Assembly: GCF_051020765.1 (NCBI RefSeq)
Contig: NC_134932.1
Coordinates: 2,170,001 to 2,234,000 of the forward strand
Source of the DNA: Lasioglossum baleicum
Taxonomy: Eukaryota; Arthropoda; Insecta; Hymenoptera; Halictidae
Direction: 5' to 3'
Length of the DNA: 64,000 bases
Shown: piece after piece, positions 16,511-30,700 of the stretch
Layout of the letters: the number at the start of each line of letters is the position of its first letter
How positions within the stretch are numbered: the first letter of the stretch is position 1
Program-made: the position numbers and the translations under genes
The notes under the pieces: generated by a model
Database searches by the model: none
Seen by the model: only the letters and a program-made list of their open reading frames with translations
Told to the model about the DNA's origin: nothing

Positions 16511-18233
16511 CAATATTATTTGATGCTCTTTGTGTTGAAATGTTCTCTGAACTATCGCGGGGTCCTGTACAAAGCCCTTTTTTGCAATTCGCCTCTTGAA
16601 ACTTTATAAACAGTAAAAGCGTACGTTTTTATAGAATAAATTTATTTCGGTACACTTTTTCCAAAAAAGGGCTTTGTACGGGACCCCGCGGTAGTTCAGA
16701 GAAGATTTCAACACAAAGAGCATCAAAAAATATTGCTTCTTCGCTAAATGCGGCTTACCCGCGTGATCGGGAAATCGAGCTGTGCAAGAATAGGAGGAGA
16801 CGCGACGACAGCGCCGCGGCGGAAAGTCGGAAAGCGCGATAGCGTAGCAGCCATGTTGGAATACGAATTGTTCAGCTTTACAACTATCACGCGGGTAAGC
16901 CGCATTTAGCGAAGAAGCAATATTATTTGATGCTCTTCGTGTTGAAATGTTCTCTGAACTATCGCGGGGTCCCGTACAAAGCCCTTTTTTGCAATTTGCC
17001 TCTTGAAACTTTATAAACAGTAAAAGCGTACGTTTTTATAGAATACATTTATTTCCCTACACTTTTCCCAAAAAAGGGCTTTGTACGGGACCCGGCGATA
17101 CTTCAGAGAACATTTCAACACAAAGAGCATAAAAAAATATTGCTTTTTCGCTAAATGCGGCTTACCCGCGTGATCGGGAAAACGAGCTGTGCAAGAATAG
17201 CAGGAGACGCGACGACAGCGCCGCGGCGTGAAAGTCGGAAAGCGCGATAGCGAAGCAGCCATGTTGGAATACGAATTGTTCAGCTTTACAACTATCACGC
17301 GGGTAAGCCGCATTTAGCGAAGAAGCAATATTATTTGATGCTCTTCGTGTTGAAATGTTCTCTGAACTATCGCGGGGTCCCGTACAAAGCCCTTTTTTGC
17401 AATTTGCATCTTGAAACTTTATAAACAGTAAAAGCGTACGTTTTTATAGAATACATTTATTTCCCTACACTTTTACCAAAAAAGGGCTTTGTACGGGACC
17501 CGGCGGTAGTTCAGAGAACATTTCAACACAAAGAGCATAAAAAAATATTGCTTTTTCGCTAAATGCGGCTTACCCGCGTGATCGGGAAAACGAGCTGTGC
17601 AAGAATAGCAGGAGACGCGACGACAGCGCCGCGGCGGAAAGTCGGAAAGCGCGATGGCGAAGCAGCCATGTTGGAATACGAATTGTTCAGCTTTACAACT
17701 ATCACGCGGGTAAGCCGCATTTAGCGAAGAAGCAATATTATTTGATGCTCTTTGTGTTGAAATGTTCTCTGAACTATCGCGGGGTCCCGTACAAAGCCCT
17801 TTTTTGCAATTCGCCTCTTGAAACTTTATAAACAGTAAAAGCGTACGTTTTTATAGAATAAATTTAATTCGGTACACTTTTTCCAAAAAAGGGCTTTGTA
17901 CGGGACCCGGCGGTAGTTCAGAGAACATTTCAACACAAAGAGCATAAAAAAATATTGCTTCTTCGCTAAATGCGGCTTACCCGCGTGATCGGGAAAACAA
18001 GCTGTGCAAGAATAGCAGGAGACGCGACGACAGCGCCGCGGCGTGAAAATCGGAAAGCGCGATGGCGAAGCAGCCATGTTGGAATACGAATTGTTCAGCT
18101 TTACAACTATCACGCGGGTAAGCCGCATTTAGCGAAGAAGCAATATTATTTGATGCTCTTTGTGTTGAAATGTTCTCTGAACTATCGCGAGGTCCCGTAC
18201 AAAGCCATTTTTTGCAATTCGCCTCTTGAAACT
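16511..18233. repeat. Satellite monomers next to the retrotransposon, incomplete higher-order order
   Basis: About four monomers. The first carries single-base changes not typical elsewhere (GGTCCTGTAC, GCGTAGCAG). A monomer marked by TTTGCATCTTG and CACTTTTACC at 17400-17800 recurs at about 19440-19850, 2038 bp later. The monomer at 17826-18233 starts like type A and ends like type B of the neighbouring higher-order repeat. Confidence 0.75.
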
Positions 18234-21200
18234 TTATAAACAGTAAAAGCGTACGTTTTTATAGAATAAATTTCTTTCCCTACATTTTTCCCAAAAAAGG
18301 GCTTTGTACGGGACCCGGCGGTAGTTCAGAGAACATTTCAACACAAAGAGCATAAAAAAATATTGCTTCTTCGCTAAATGCGGCTTACCCGCGTGATCGG
18401 GAAAACGAGCTGTGCAAGAATAGCAGGAGACGCGACGACAGCGCCGCGGCAGGAAAGTCGGAAAGCGCGATAGCGAAGCAGCCATGTTGGAATACGTATT
18501 GTTCAGCTTTACAAGTATCACGCGGGTAAGCCGCATTTAGCGAAGAAGCAACATTATTTGATGCTCTTTGTGTTGAAATGTTCTCTGAACTATCGCGGGG
18601 TCCCGTACAAAGCCCTTTTTTGCAATTCGCCTCGTGAAACTTTATAAACAGTAAAAGCGTACGTTTTTATAGAATAAATTTATTTCGGTACACTTTTTCC
18701 AAAAAAGGGCTTTGTACGGGACCCCGCGGTAGTTCAGAGAACATTTCAACACAAAGAGCATAAAAAAATATTGCTTCTTCGCTAAATGCGGCTTACCCGC
18801 GTGATCGGGAAATGGAGCTGTGCAAGAATAGCAGGAGACGCGACGACAGCGCCGCGGCGGAAAGTCGGAAAGCGCGATGGCGAAGCAGCCATGTTGGAAT
18901 ACGAATTGTTCAGCTTTACAACTATCACGCGGGTAAGCCGCATTTAGCGAAGAAGCAATATTATTTGATGCTCTTTGTGCTGAAATGTTCTCTGAACTAT
19001 CGCGGGGTCCCGTACAAAGCCCTTTTTTGCAATTCGCCTCTTCAAACATTATATACAGTAAAAGCGTACGTTTTTATAGAATAAATTTAATTCGGTACAC
19101 TTTTTCCAAAAAAGGGCTTTGTACGGCACCCGGCGGTAGTTCAGAGAACATTTCAACACAAAGAGCATAAAAAAATATTGCTTCTTCGCTAAATGCGGCT
19201 TACCCGCGTGATCGGGAAAACGGGCTGTGCAAGAATAGCAGGAGACGCGAAGACAGCGCCGCGGCAGGAAAGTCGGAAAGCGCGATAGCGAAGCAGCCAT
19301 GTTGGAATACGAATTGTTCAGCCTTATAACTATCACGCGGGTAAGCCGCATTTAGCGAAGAAGCAATATTATTTGATGCTCTTCGTGTTGAAATGTTCTC
19401 TGAACTATCGCGGGGTCCCGTACAAAGCCCTTTTTTGCAATTTGCATCTTGAAACTTTATAAACAGTAAAAGCGTACGTTTTTATAGAATACATTTATTT
19501 CCCTACACTTTTACCAAAAAAGGGCTTTGTACGGGACCCGGCGGTAGTTCAGAGAACATTTCAACACAAAGAGCATAAAAAAATATTGCTTTTTCGCTAA
19601 ATGCGGCTTACCCGCGTGATCGGGAAAACGAGCTGTGCAAGAATAGCAGGAGACGCGACGACAGCGCCGCGGCGGAAAGTCGGAAAGCGCGATGGCGAAG
19701 CAGCCATGTTGGAATACGAATTGTTCAGCTTTACAACTATCACGCGGGTAAGCCGCATTTAGCTAAGAAGCAATATTATTTGATGCTCTTTGTGTTGAAA
19801 TGTTCTCTGAACTATCGCGGGGTCCCGTACAAAGCCCTTTTTTGCAATTCGCCTCTTGAAACTTTATAAACAGTAAAAGCGTACGTTTTTATAGAATAAA
19901 TTTAATTCGGTACACTTTTTCCAAAAAAGGGCTTTGTACGGGACCCGGCGGTAGTTCAGAGAACATTTCAACACAAAGAGCATAAAAAAATATTGCTTCT
20001 TCGCTAAATGCGGCTTACCCGCGTGATCGGGAAAACAAGCTGTGCAAGAATAGCAGGAGACGCGACGACAGCGCCGCGGCAGGAAAGTCGGAAAGCGCGA
20101 TAGCGAAGCAGCCATGTTGGAATACGAATTGTTCAGCTTTATAACTATCACGCGGGTAAGCCGCATTTAGCGAAGAAGCAATATTATTTGATGGTCTTTG
20201 TGTTGAAATGTTCTCAGAACAATCGCGGGGTCCCGTACAAAGCCCTTTTTTGCAATTCGCCTCTTGAAACTTTATAAACAGTAAAAGCGTACGTTTTTAT
20301 AGAATACATTTATTTCCCTACACTTTTCCCAAAAAAGGGCTCTGTACGGGACCCCGCGGTAGTTCAGAGAACATTTCAACACAAAGAGCATAAAAAAATA
20401 TTGCTTCTTCGCTAAATGCGGCTTACCCGCGTGATCGGGAAATCGAGCAGTGCAAGAATAGCAGGAGACGCGACGACAGCGCCGCGGCGTGAAAATCGGA
20501 AAGCGCGATGGCGAAGCAGCCATGTTGGAATACGTATTGTTCAGCTTTACAAGTATCACGCGGGTAAGCCGCATTTAGCGAAGAAGCAACATTATTTGAT
20601 GCTCTTTGTGTTGAAATGTTCTCTGAACTATCGCGGGGTCCCGTACAAAGCCCTTTTTTGCAATTCGCCTCGTGAAACTTTATAAACAGTAACAGCGTAC
20701 GTTTTTATAGAATAAATTTATTTCGGTACACTTTTTCCAAAAAAGGGCTTTGTACGGGACCCCGCGGTAGTTCAGAGAACATTTCAACACAAAGAGCATA
20801 AAAAAATATTGCTTCTTCGCTAAATGCGGCTTACCCGCGTGATCGGGAAATGGAGCTGTGCAAGAATAGCAGGAGACGCGACGACAGCGCCGCGGCGGAA
20901 AGTCGGAAAGCGCGATGGCGAAGCAGCCATGTTGGAATACGAATTGTTCAGCTTTACAACTATCACGCGGGTAAGCCGCATTTAGCGAAGAAGCAATATT
21001 ATTTGATGCTCTTTGTGCTGAAATGTTCTCTGAACTATCGCGGGGTCCCGTACAAAGCCCTTTTTTGCAATTCGCCTCTTGAAACATTATATACAGTAAA
21101 AGCGTACGTTTTTATAGAATAAATTTAATTCGGTACACTTTTTCCAAAAAAGGGCTTTGTACGGCACCCGGCGGTAGTTCAGAGAACATTTCAACACAAA

Positions 21201-24200
21201 GAGCATAAAAAAATATTGCTTCTTCGCTAAATGCGGCTTACCCGCGTGATCGGGAAAACGGGCTGTGCAAGAATAGCAGGAGACGCGAAGACAGCGCCGC
21301 GGCAGGAAAGTCGGAAAGCGCGATAGCGAAGCAGCCATGTTGGAATACGAATTGTTCAGCCTTATAACTATCACGCGGGTAAGCCGCATTTAGCGAAGAA
21401 GCAATATTATTTGATGCTCTTTGTGTTGAAATGTTCTCTGAACTATCGCGGGGTCCCGTACAAAGCCCTTTTTTGCAATTCGCCTCTTGAAACTTTATAA
21501 ACAGTAAAAGCGTACGTTTTTATAGAATAAATTTAATTCGGTACACTTTTTCCAAAAAAGGGCTTTGTACGGGACCCGGCGGTAGTTCAGAGAACATTTC
21601 AACACAAAGAGCATAAAAAAATATTGCTTCTTCGCTAAATGCGGCTTACCCGCGTGATCGGGAAAACAAGCTGTGCAAGAATAGCAGGAGACGCGACGAC
21701 AGCGCCGCGGCAGGAAAGTCGGAAAGCGCGATAGCGAAGCAGCCATGTTGGAATACGAATTGTTCAGCTTTATAACTATCACGCGGGTAAGCCGCATTTA
21801 GCGAAGAAGCAATATTATTTGATGGTCTTTGTGTTGAAATGTTCTCAGAACAATCGCGGGGTCCCGTACAAAGCCCTTTTTTGCAATTCGCCTCTTGAAA
21901 CTTTATAAACAGTAAAAGCGTACGTTTTTATAGAATACATTTATTTCCCTACACTTTTCCCAAAAAAGGGCTCTGTACGGGACCCCGCGGTAGTTCAGAG
22001 AACATTTCAACACAAAGAGCATAAAAAAATATTGCTTCTTCGCTAAATGCGGCTTACCCGCGTGATCGGGAAATCGAGCTGTGCAAGAATAGCAGGAGAC
22101 GCGACGACAGCGCCGCGGCGTGAAAATCGGAAAGCGCGATGGCGAAGCAGCCATGTTGGAATACGAATTGTTCAGCTTTACAACTATCACGCGGGTAAGC
22201 CGCATTTAGCGAAGAAGCAATATTATTTGATGCTCTTTGTGTTGAAATGTTCTCTGAACTATCGCGAGGTCCCGTACAAAGCCATTTTTTGCAATTCGCC
22301 TCTTGAAACTTTATAAACAGTAAAAGCGTACGTTTTTATAGAATAAATTTCTTTCCCTACATTTTTCCCAAAAAAGGGCTTTGTACGGGACCCGGCGGTA
22401 GTTCAGAGAACATTTCAACACAAAGAGCATAAAAAAAATATTGCTTCTTCGCTAAATGCGGCCTACCCGCGTGATCGGGAAAACGAGCTGTGCAAGAATA
22501 GCAGGAGACGCGACGACAGCGCCGCGGCAGGAAAGTCGGAAAGCGCGACAGCGAAGCAGCCATGTTGGAATACGTATTGTTCAGCTTTACAAGTATCACG
22601 CGGGTAAGCCGCATTTAGCGAAGAAGCAACATTATTTGATGCTCTTTGTGTTGAAATGTTCTCTGAACTATCGCGGGGTCCCGTACAAAGCCCTTTTTTG
22701 CAATTCGCCTCGTGAAACTTTATAAACAGTAAAAGCGTACGTTTTTATAGAATAAATTTATTTCGGTACACTTTTTCCAAAAAAGGGCTTTGTACGGGAC
22801 CCCGCGGTAGTTCAGAGAACATTTCAACACAAAGAGCATAAAAAAATATTGCTTCTTCGCTAAATGCGGCTTACCCGCGTGATCGGGAAATGGAGCTGTG
22901 CAAGAATAGCAGGAGACGCGACGACAGCGCCGCGGCGGAAAGTCGGAAAGCGCGATGGCGAAGCAGCCATGTTGGAATACGAATTGTTCAGCTTTACAAC
23001 TATCACGCGGGTAAGCCGCATTTAGCGAAGAAGCAATATTATTTGATGCTCTTTGTGCTGAAATGTTCTCTGAACTATCGCGGGGTCCCGTACAAAGCCC
23101 TTTTTTGCAATTCGCCTCTTGAAACATTATATACAGTAAAAGCGTACGTTTTTATAGAATAAATTTAATTCGGTACACTTTTTCCAAAAAAGGGCTTTGT
23201 ACGGCACCCGGCGGTAGTTCAGAGAACATTTCAACACAAAGAGCATAAAAAAATATTGCTTCTTCGCTAAATGCGGCTTACCCGCGTGATCGGGAAAACG
23301 GGCTGTGCAAGAATAGCAGGAGACGCGAAGACAGCGCCGCGGCAGGAAAGTCGGAAAGCGCGATAGCAAAGCAGCCATGTTGGAATACGAATTGTTCAGC
23401 CTTATAACTATCACGCGGGTAAGCCGCATTTAGCGAAGAAGCAATATTATTTGATGCTCTTTGTGTTGAAATGTTCTCTGAACTATCGCGGGGTCCCGTA
23501 CAAAGCCCTTTTTTGCAATTCGCCTCTTGAAACTTTATAAACAGTAAAAGCGTACGTTTTTATAGAATAAATTTAATTCGGTACACTTTTTCCAAAAAAG
23601 GGCTTTGTACGGGACCCGGCGGTAGTTCAGAGAACATTTCAACACAAAGAGCATAAAAAAATATTGCTTCTTCGCTAAATGCGGCTTACCCGCGTGATCG
23701 GGAAAACAAGCTGTGCAAGAATAGCAGGAGACGCGACGACAGCGCCGCGGCAGGAAAGTCGGAAAGCGCGATAGCGAAGCAGCCATGTTGGAATACGAAT
23801 TGTTCAGCTTTATAACTATCACGCGGGTAAGCCGCATTTAGCGAAGAAGCAATATTATTTGATGGTCTTTGTGTTGAAATGTTCTCAGAACAATCGCGGG
23901 GTCCCGTACAAAGCCCTTTTTTGCAATTCGCCTCTTGAAACTTTATAAACAGTAAAAGCGTACGTTTTTATAGAATACATTTATTTCCCTACACTTTTCC
24001 CAAAAAAGGGCTCTGTACGGGACCCCGCGGTAGTTCAGAGAACATTTCAACACAAAGAGCATAAAAAAATATTGCTTCTTCGCTAAATGCGGCTTACCCG
24101 CGTGATCGGGAAATCGAGCTGTGCAAGAATAGCAGGAGACGCGACGACAGCGCCGCGGCGTGAAAATCGGAAAGCGCGATGGCGAAGCAGCCATGTTGGA

Positions 24201-24758
24201 ATACGAATTGTTCAGCTTTACAACTATCACGCGGGTAAGCCGCATTTAGCGAAGAAGCAATATTATTTGATGCTCTTTGTGTTGAAATGTTCTCTGAACT
24301 ATCGCGAGGTCCCGTACAAAGCCATTTTTTGCAATTCGCCTCTTGAAACTTTATAAACAGTAAAAGCGTACGTTTTTATAGAATAAATTTCTTTCCCTAC
24401 ATTTTTCCCAAAAAAGGGCTTTGTACGGGACCCGGCGGTAGTTCAGAGAACATTTCAACACAAAGAGCATAAAAAAATATTGCTTCTTCGCTAAATGCGG
24501 CTTACCCGCGTGATCGGGAAAACGAGCTGTGCAAGAATAGCAGGAGACGCGACGACAGCGCCGCGGCAGGAAAGTCGGAAAGCGCGATAGCGAAGCAGCC
24601 ATGTTGGAATACGTATTGTTCAGCTTTACAAGTATCACGCGGGTAAGCCGCATTTAGCGAAGAAGCAACATTATTTGATGCTCTTTGTGTTGAAATGTTC
24701 TCTGAACTATCGCGGGGTCCCGTACAAAGCCCTTTTTTGCAATTCGCCTCGTGAAACT
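18234..24758. repeat. Higher-order repeat of five monomers (E-C-D-A-B, about 2.04 kb)
   Basis: Monomer types by private variants: E (ATTTCTTTCCC in spacer A, TACGTATTG and ACAAGTATC in spacer B), C (GGGAAATGG, GATGGCG), D (GTACGGCACCC, AAACGGGC, GCGAAGACAG), A (AAACAAGC, then TTCTCAGAACAATC), B (GGGCTCTGTAC, GGCGTGAAAA). Starts run E 18234, C 18642, D 19049, X 19457, A 19864, B 20272, C 20680, D 21087, A 21495, B 21903, E 22311, C 22720, D 23127, A 23535, B 23943, E 24351. One unit has an extra monomer X and one lacks E. Confidence 0.85.
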
Positions 24759-27700
24759 TTATAAACAGTAAAAGCGTACGTTTTTATAGAATAAATTTAT
24801 TTCGGTACACTTTTTCCAAAAAAGGGCTTTGTACGGGACCCCGCGGTAGTTCAGAGAACATTTCAACACAAAGAGCATAAAAAAATATTGCTTCTTCGCT
24901 AAATGCGGCTTACCCGCGTGATCGGGAAATGGAGCTGTGCAAGAATAGCAGGAGACGCGACGACAGCGCCGCGGCGGAAAGTCGGAAAGCGCGATGGCGA
25001 AGCAGCCATGTTGGAATACGAATTGTTCAGCCTTATAACTATCACGCGGGTAAGCCGCATTTAGCGAAGAAGCAATATTATTTGATGGTGTTTGTGTTGA
25101 AATGTTCTCTGAACTATCGCGGGGTCCCGTACAAAGCCCTTTTTTGCAATTCGCCTCTTGAAACTTTATAAACAGTAAAAGCGTACGTTTTTATAGAATA
25201 AATTTAATTCGGTACACTTTTTCCAAAAAAGGGCTTTGTACGGGACCCGGCGGTAGTTCAGAGAACATTTCAACACAAAGAGCATCAAAAAATATTGCTC
25301 CTTCGCTAAATGCGGCTTACCCGCGTGATCGGGAAATGGAGCTGTGCAAGAATAGCAGGAGACGCGACGACAGCGCCGCGGCGGAAAGTCGGAAAGCGCG
25401 ATAGCGAAGCAGCCATGTTGGAATACGAATTGTTCAGCTTTATAACTATCACGCGGGTAAGCCGCATTTAGCGAAGAAGCAACATTATTTGATGCTCTTT
25501 GTGTTGAAATGTTCTCTGAACTATCGCGGGGTCCCGTACAAAGCCCTTTTTTGCAATTCGCCTCTTGAAACTTTATAAACAGTAAAAGCGTACGTTTTTA
25601 TAGAATAAATTTATTTCGGTACACTTTTTCCAAAAAAGGGCTTTGTACGGGGCCCCGCGGTAGTTCAGAGAACATTTCAACACAAAGAGCATCAAAAAAT
25701 ATTGCTTCTTCGCTAAATGCGGCTTACCCGCGTGATCGGGAAATGGAGCTGTGCAAGAATAGCAGGAGACGCGACGACAGCGCCGCGGCGGAAAGTCGGA
25801 AAGCGTGATGGCGAAGCAGCCATGTTGGAATACGAATTGTTCAGCTTTACAACTATCACGCGGGTAAGCCGCATTTAGCGAAGAAGCAATATTATTTGAT
25901 GCTCTTTGTGTTGAAATGTTCTCTGAACTATCGCGGGGTCCCGTACAAAGCCCTTTTTTGCAATTCGCCTCTTGAAACATTATAAACAGTAAAAGCGTAC
26001 GTTTTTATAGAATAAATTTAATTCGGTACACTTTTTCCAAAAAAGGGCTTTGTACGGGATCCGGCGGTAGTTCAGATAACATTTCAACACAAAGAGCATA
26101 AAAAAATATTGCTTCTTCGCTAAATGCGGCTTACCCGCGTGATCGGGAAAACGAGCTGTGCAAGAATAGCAGGAGACGCGAAGACAGCGCCGCGGCAGGA
26201 AAGTCGGAAAGCGCGATAGCGAAGCAGCCATGTTGGAATACGAATTGTTCAGCCTTATAACTATCACGCGGGTAAGCCGCATTTAGCGAAGAAGCAATAT
26301 TATTTGATGGTCTTTGTGTTGAAATGTTCTCTGAACTATCGCGGGGTCCCGTACAAAGCCCTTTTTTGCAATTCGCCTCTTGAAACTTTATAAACAGTAA
26401 AAGCGTACGTTTTTATAGAATAAATTTATTTCGGTACACTTTTTCCAAAAAAGGGCTTTGTACGGGGCCCCGCGGTAGTTCAGAGAACATTTCAACACAA
26501 AGAGCATCAAAAAATATTGCTTCTTCGCTAAATGCGGCTTACCCGCGTGATCGGGAAATGGAGCTGTGCAAGAATAGCAGGAGACGCGACGACAGCGCCG
26601 CGGCGGAAAGTCGGAAAGCGTGATGGCGAAGCAGCCATGTTGGAATACGAATTGTTCAGCTTTACAACTATCACGCGGGTAAGCCGCATTTAGCGAAGAA
26701 GCAATATTATTTGATGCTCTTTGTGTTGAAATGTTCTCTGAACTATCGCGGGGTCCCGTACAAAGCCCTTTTTTGCAATTCGCCTCTTGAAACATTATAA
26801 ACAGTAAAAGCGTACGTTTTTATAGAATAAATTTAATTCGGTACACTTTTTCCAAAAAAGGGCTTTGTACGGGACCCGGCGGTAGTTCAGATAACATTTC
26901 AACACAAAGAGCATAAAAAAATATTGCTTCTTCGCTAAATGCGGCTTACCCGCGTGATCGGGAAAACGAGCTGTGCAAGAATAGCAGGAGACGCGAAGAC
27001 AGCGCCGCGGCAGGAAAGTCGGAAAGCGCGATAGCGAAGCAGCCATGTTGGAATACGAATTGTTCAGCCTTATAACTATCACGCGGGTAAGCCGCATTTA
27101 GCGAAGAAGCAATATTATTTGATGGTCTTTGTGTTGAAATGTTCTCTGAACTATCGCGGGGTCCCGTACAAAGCCCTTTTTTGCAATTCGCCTCTTGAAA
27201 CTTCATAAACAGTAAAAGCGTACGTTTTTATAGAATAAATTTATTTCGGTACACTTTTTCCACAAAAGGGCTTTGTACGGGACCCCGCGGTAGTTCAGAG
27301 AACATTTCAACACAAAGAGCATCAAAAAATATTGCTCCTTCGCTAAATGCGGCTTACCCGCGTGATCGGGAAATGGAGCTGTGCAAGAATAGCAGGAGAC
27401 GCGACGACAGCGCTGCGGCGGAAAGTCGGAAAGCGCGATAGCGAAGCAGCCATGTTGGAATACGTATTGTTCAGCTTTACAACTATCACGCGGGTAAGCC
27501 GCATTTAGCGAAGAAGCAACATTATTTGATGCTCTTTGTGTTGAAATGTTCTCTGAACTATCGCGGGGTCCCGTACAAAGCCCTTTTTTGCAATTCGCCT
27601 CTTGAAACTTTATAAACAGTAAAAGCGTACGTTTTTATAGAATAAATTTATTTCGGTACACTTTTTCCAAAAAAGGGCTTTGTACGGGACCCCGCGGTAG

Positions 27701-30700
27701 TTCAGAGAACATTTCAACACAAAGAGCATAAAAAAATATTGCGTCTTCGCTAAATGCGGCTTACCCGCGTGATCGGGAAATGGAGCTGTGCAAGAATAGC
27801 AGGAGACGCGACGACAGCGCCGCGGCGGAAAGTCGGAAAGCGCGATAGCGAAGCAGCCATGTTGGAATACGAATTGTTCAGCTTTATAACTATCACGCGG
27901 GTAAGCCGCATTTAGCGAAGAAGCAACATTATTTGATGCTCTTTGTGTTGAAATGTTCTCTGAACTATCGCGGGGTCCCGTACAAAGCCCTTTTTTGCAA
28001 TTCGCCTCTTGAAACTTTATAAACAGTAAAAGCGTACGTTTTTATAGAATAAATTTATTTCGGTACACTTTTTCCAAAAAAGGGCTTTGTACGGGACCCC
28101 GCGGTAGTTCAGAGAAGATTTCAACACAAAGAGCATCAAAAAATATTGCTCCTTCGCTAAATGCGGCTTACCCGCGTGATCGGGAAAACGAGCTGTGCAA
28201 GAATAGCAGGAGACGCGACGACAGCGCCGCGGCAGGAAAGTCGGAAAGCGCGATAGCGAAGCAGCCATGTTGGAATACGTATTGTTCAGCTTTACAAGTA
28301 TCACGCGGGTAAGCCGCATTTAGCGAAGAAGCAACATTATTTGATGCTCTTTGTGTTGAAATGTTCTCTGAACTATCGCGGGGTCCCGTACAAAGCCCTT
28401 TTTTGCAATTCGCCTCGTGAAACTTTATAAACAGTAAAAGCGTACGTTTTTATAGAATAAATTTATTTCGGTACACTTTTTCCAAAAAAGGGCTTTGTAC
28501 GGGACCCCGCGGTAGTTCAGAGAACATTTCAACACAAAGAGCATAAAAAAATATTGCTTCTTCGCTAAATGCGGCTTACCCGCGTGATCGGGAAATGGAG
28601 CTGTGCAAGAATAGCAGGAGACGCGACGACAGCGCCGCGGCGGAAAGTCGGAAAGCGCGATGGCGAAGCAGCCATGTTGGAATACGAATTGTTCAGCCTT
28701 ATAACTATCACGCGGGTAAGCCGCATTTAGCGAAGAAGCAATATTATTTGATGGTGTTTGTGTTGAAATGTTCTCTGAACTATCGCGGGGTCCCGTACAA
28801 AGCCCTTTTTTGCAATTCGCCTCTTGAAACTTTATAAACAGTAAAAGCGTACGTTTTTATAGAATAAATTTAATTCGGTACACTTTTTCCAAAAAAGGGC
28901 TTTGTACGGGACCCGGCGGTAGTTCAGAGAACATTTCAACACAAAGAGCATCAAAAAATATTGCTCCTTCGCTAAATGCGGCTTACCCGCGTGATCGGGA
29001 AATGGAGCTGTGCAAGAATAGCAGGAGACGCGACGACAGCGCCGCGGCGGAAAGTCGGAAAGCGCGATAGCGAAGCAGCCATGTTGGAATACGAATTGTT
29101 CAGCTTTATAACTATCACGCGGGTAAGCCGCATTTAGCGAAGAAGCAACATTATTTGATGCTCTTTGTGTTGAAATGTTCTCTGAACTATCGCGGGGTCC
29201 CGTACAAAGCCCTTTTTTGCAATTCGCCTCTTGAAACTTTATAAACAGTAAAAGCGTACGTTTTTATAGAATAAATTTATTTCGGTACACTTTTTCCAAA
29301 AAAGGGCTTTGTACGGGGCCCCGCGGTAGTTCAGAGAACATTTCAACACAAAGAGCATCAAAAAATATTGCTTCTTCGCTAAATGCGGCTTACCCGCGTG
29401 ATCGGGAAATGGAGCTGTGCAAGAATAGCAGGAGACGCGACGACAGCGCCGCGGCGGAAAGTCGGAAAGCGTGATGGCGAAGCAGCCATGTTGGAATACG
29501 AATTGTTCAGCTTTACAACTATCACGCGGGTAAGCCGCATTTAGCGAAGAAGCAATATTATTTGATGCTCTTTGTGTTGAAATGTTCTCTGAACTATCGC
29601 GGGGTCCCGTACAAAGCCCTTTTTTGCAATTCGCCTCTTGAAACATTATAAACAGTAAAAGCGTACGTTTTTATAGAATAAATTTAATTCGGTACACTTT
29701 TTCCAAAAAAGGGCTTTGTACGGGATCCGGCGGTAGTTCAGATAACATTTCAACACAAAGAGCATAAAAAAATATTGCTTCTTCGCTAAATGCGGCTTAC
29801 CCGCGTGATCGGGAAAACGAGCTGTGCAAGAATAGCAGGAGACGCGAAGACAGCGCCGCGGCAGGAAAGTCGGAAAGCGCGATAGCGAAGCAGCCATGTT
29901 GGAATACGAATTGTTCAGCCTTATAACTATCACGCGGGTAAGCCGCATTTAGCGAAGAAGCAATATTATTTGATGGTCTTTGTGTTGAAATGTTCTCTGA
30001 ACTATCGCGGGGTCCCGTACAAAGCCCTTTTTTGCAATTCGCCTCTTGAAACTTTATAAACAGTAAAAGCGTACGTTTTTATAGAATAAATTTATTTCGG
30101 TACACTTTTTCCAAAAAAGGGCTTTGTACGGGGCCCCGCGGTAGTTCAGAGAACATTTCAACACAAAGAGCATCAAAAAATATTGCTTCTTCGCTAAATG
30201 CGGCTTACCCGCGTGATCGGGAAATGGAGCTGTGCAAGAATAGCAGGAGACGCGACGACAGCGCCGCGGCGGAAAGTCGGAAAGCGTGATGGCGAAGCAG
30301 CCATGTTGGAATACGAATTGTTCAGCTTTACAACTATCACGCGGGTAAGCCGCATTTAGCGAAGAAGCAATATTATTTGATGCTCTTTGTGTTGAAATGT
30401 TCTCTGAACTATCGCGGGGTCCCGTACAAAGCCCTTTTTTGCAATTCGCCTCTTGAAACATTATAAACAGTAAAAGCGTACGTTTTTATAGAATAAATTT
30501 AATTCGGTACACTTTTTCCAAAAAAGGGCTTTGTACGGGACCCGGCGGTAGTTCAGATAACATTTCAACACAAAGAGCATAAAAAAATATTGCTTCTTCG
30601 CTAAATGCGGCTTACCCGCGTGATCGGGAAAACGAGCTGTGCAAGAATAGCAGGAGACGCGAAGACAGCGCCGCGGCAGGAAAGTCGGAAAGCGCGATAG

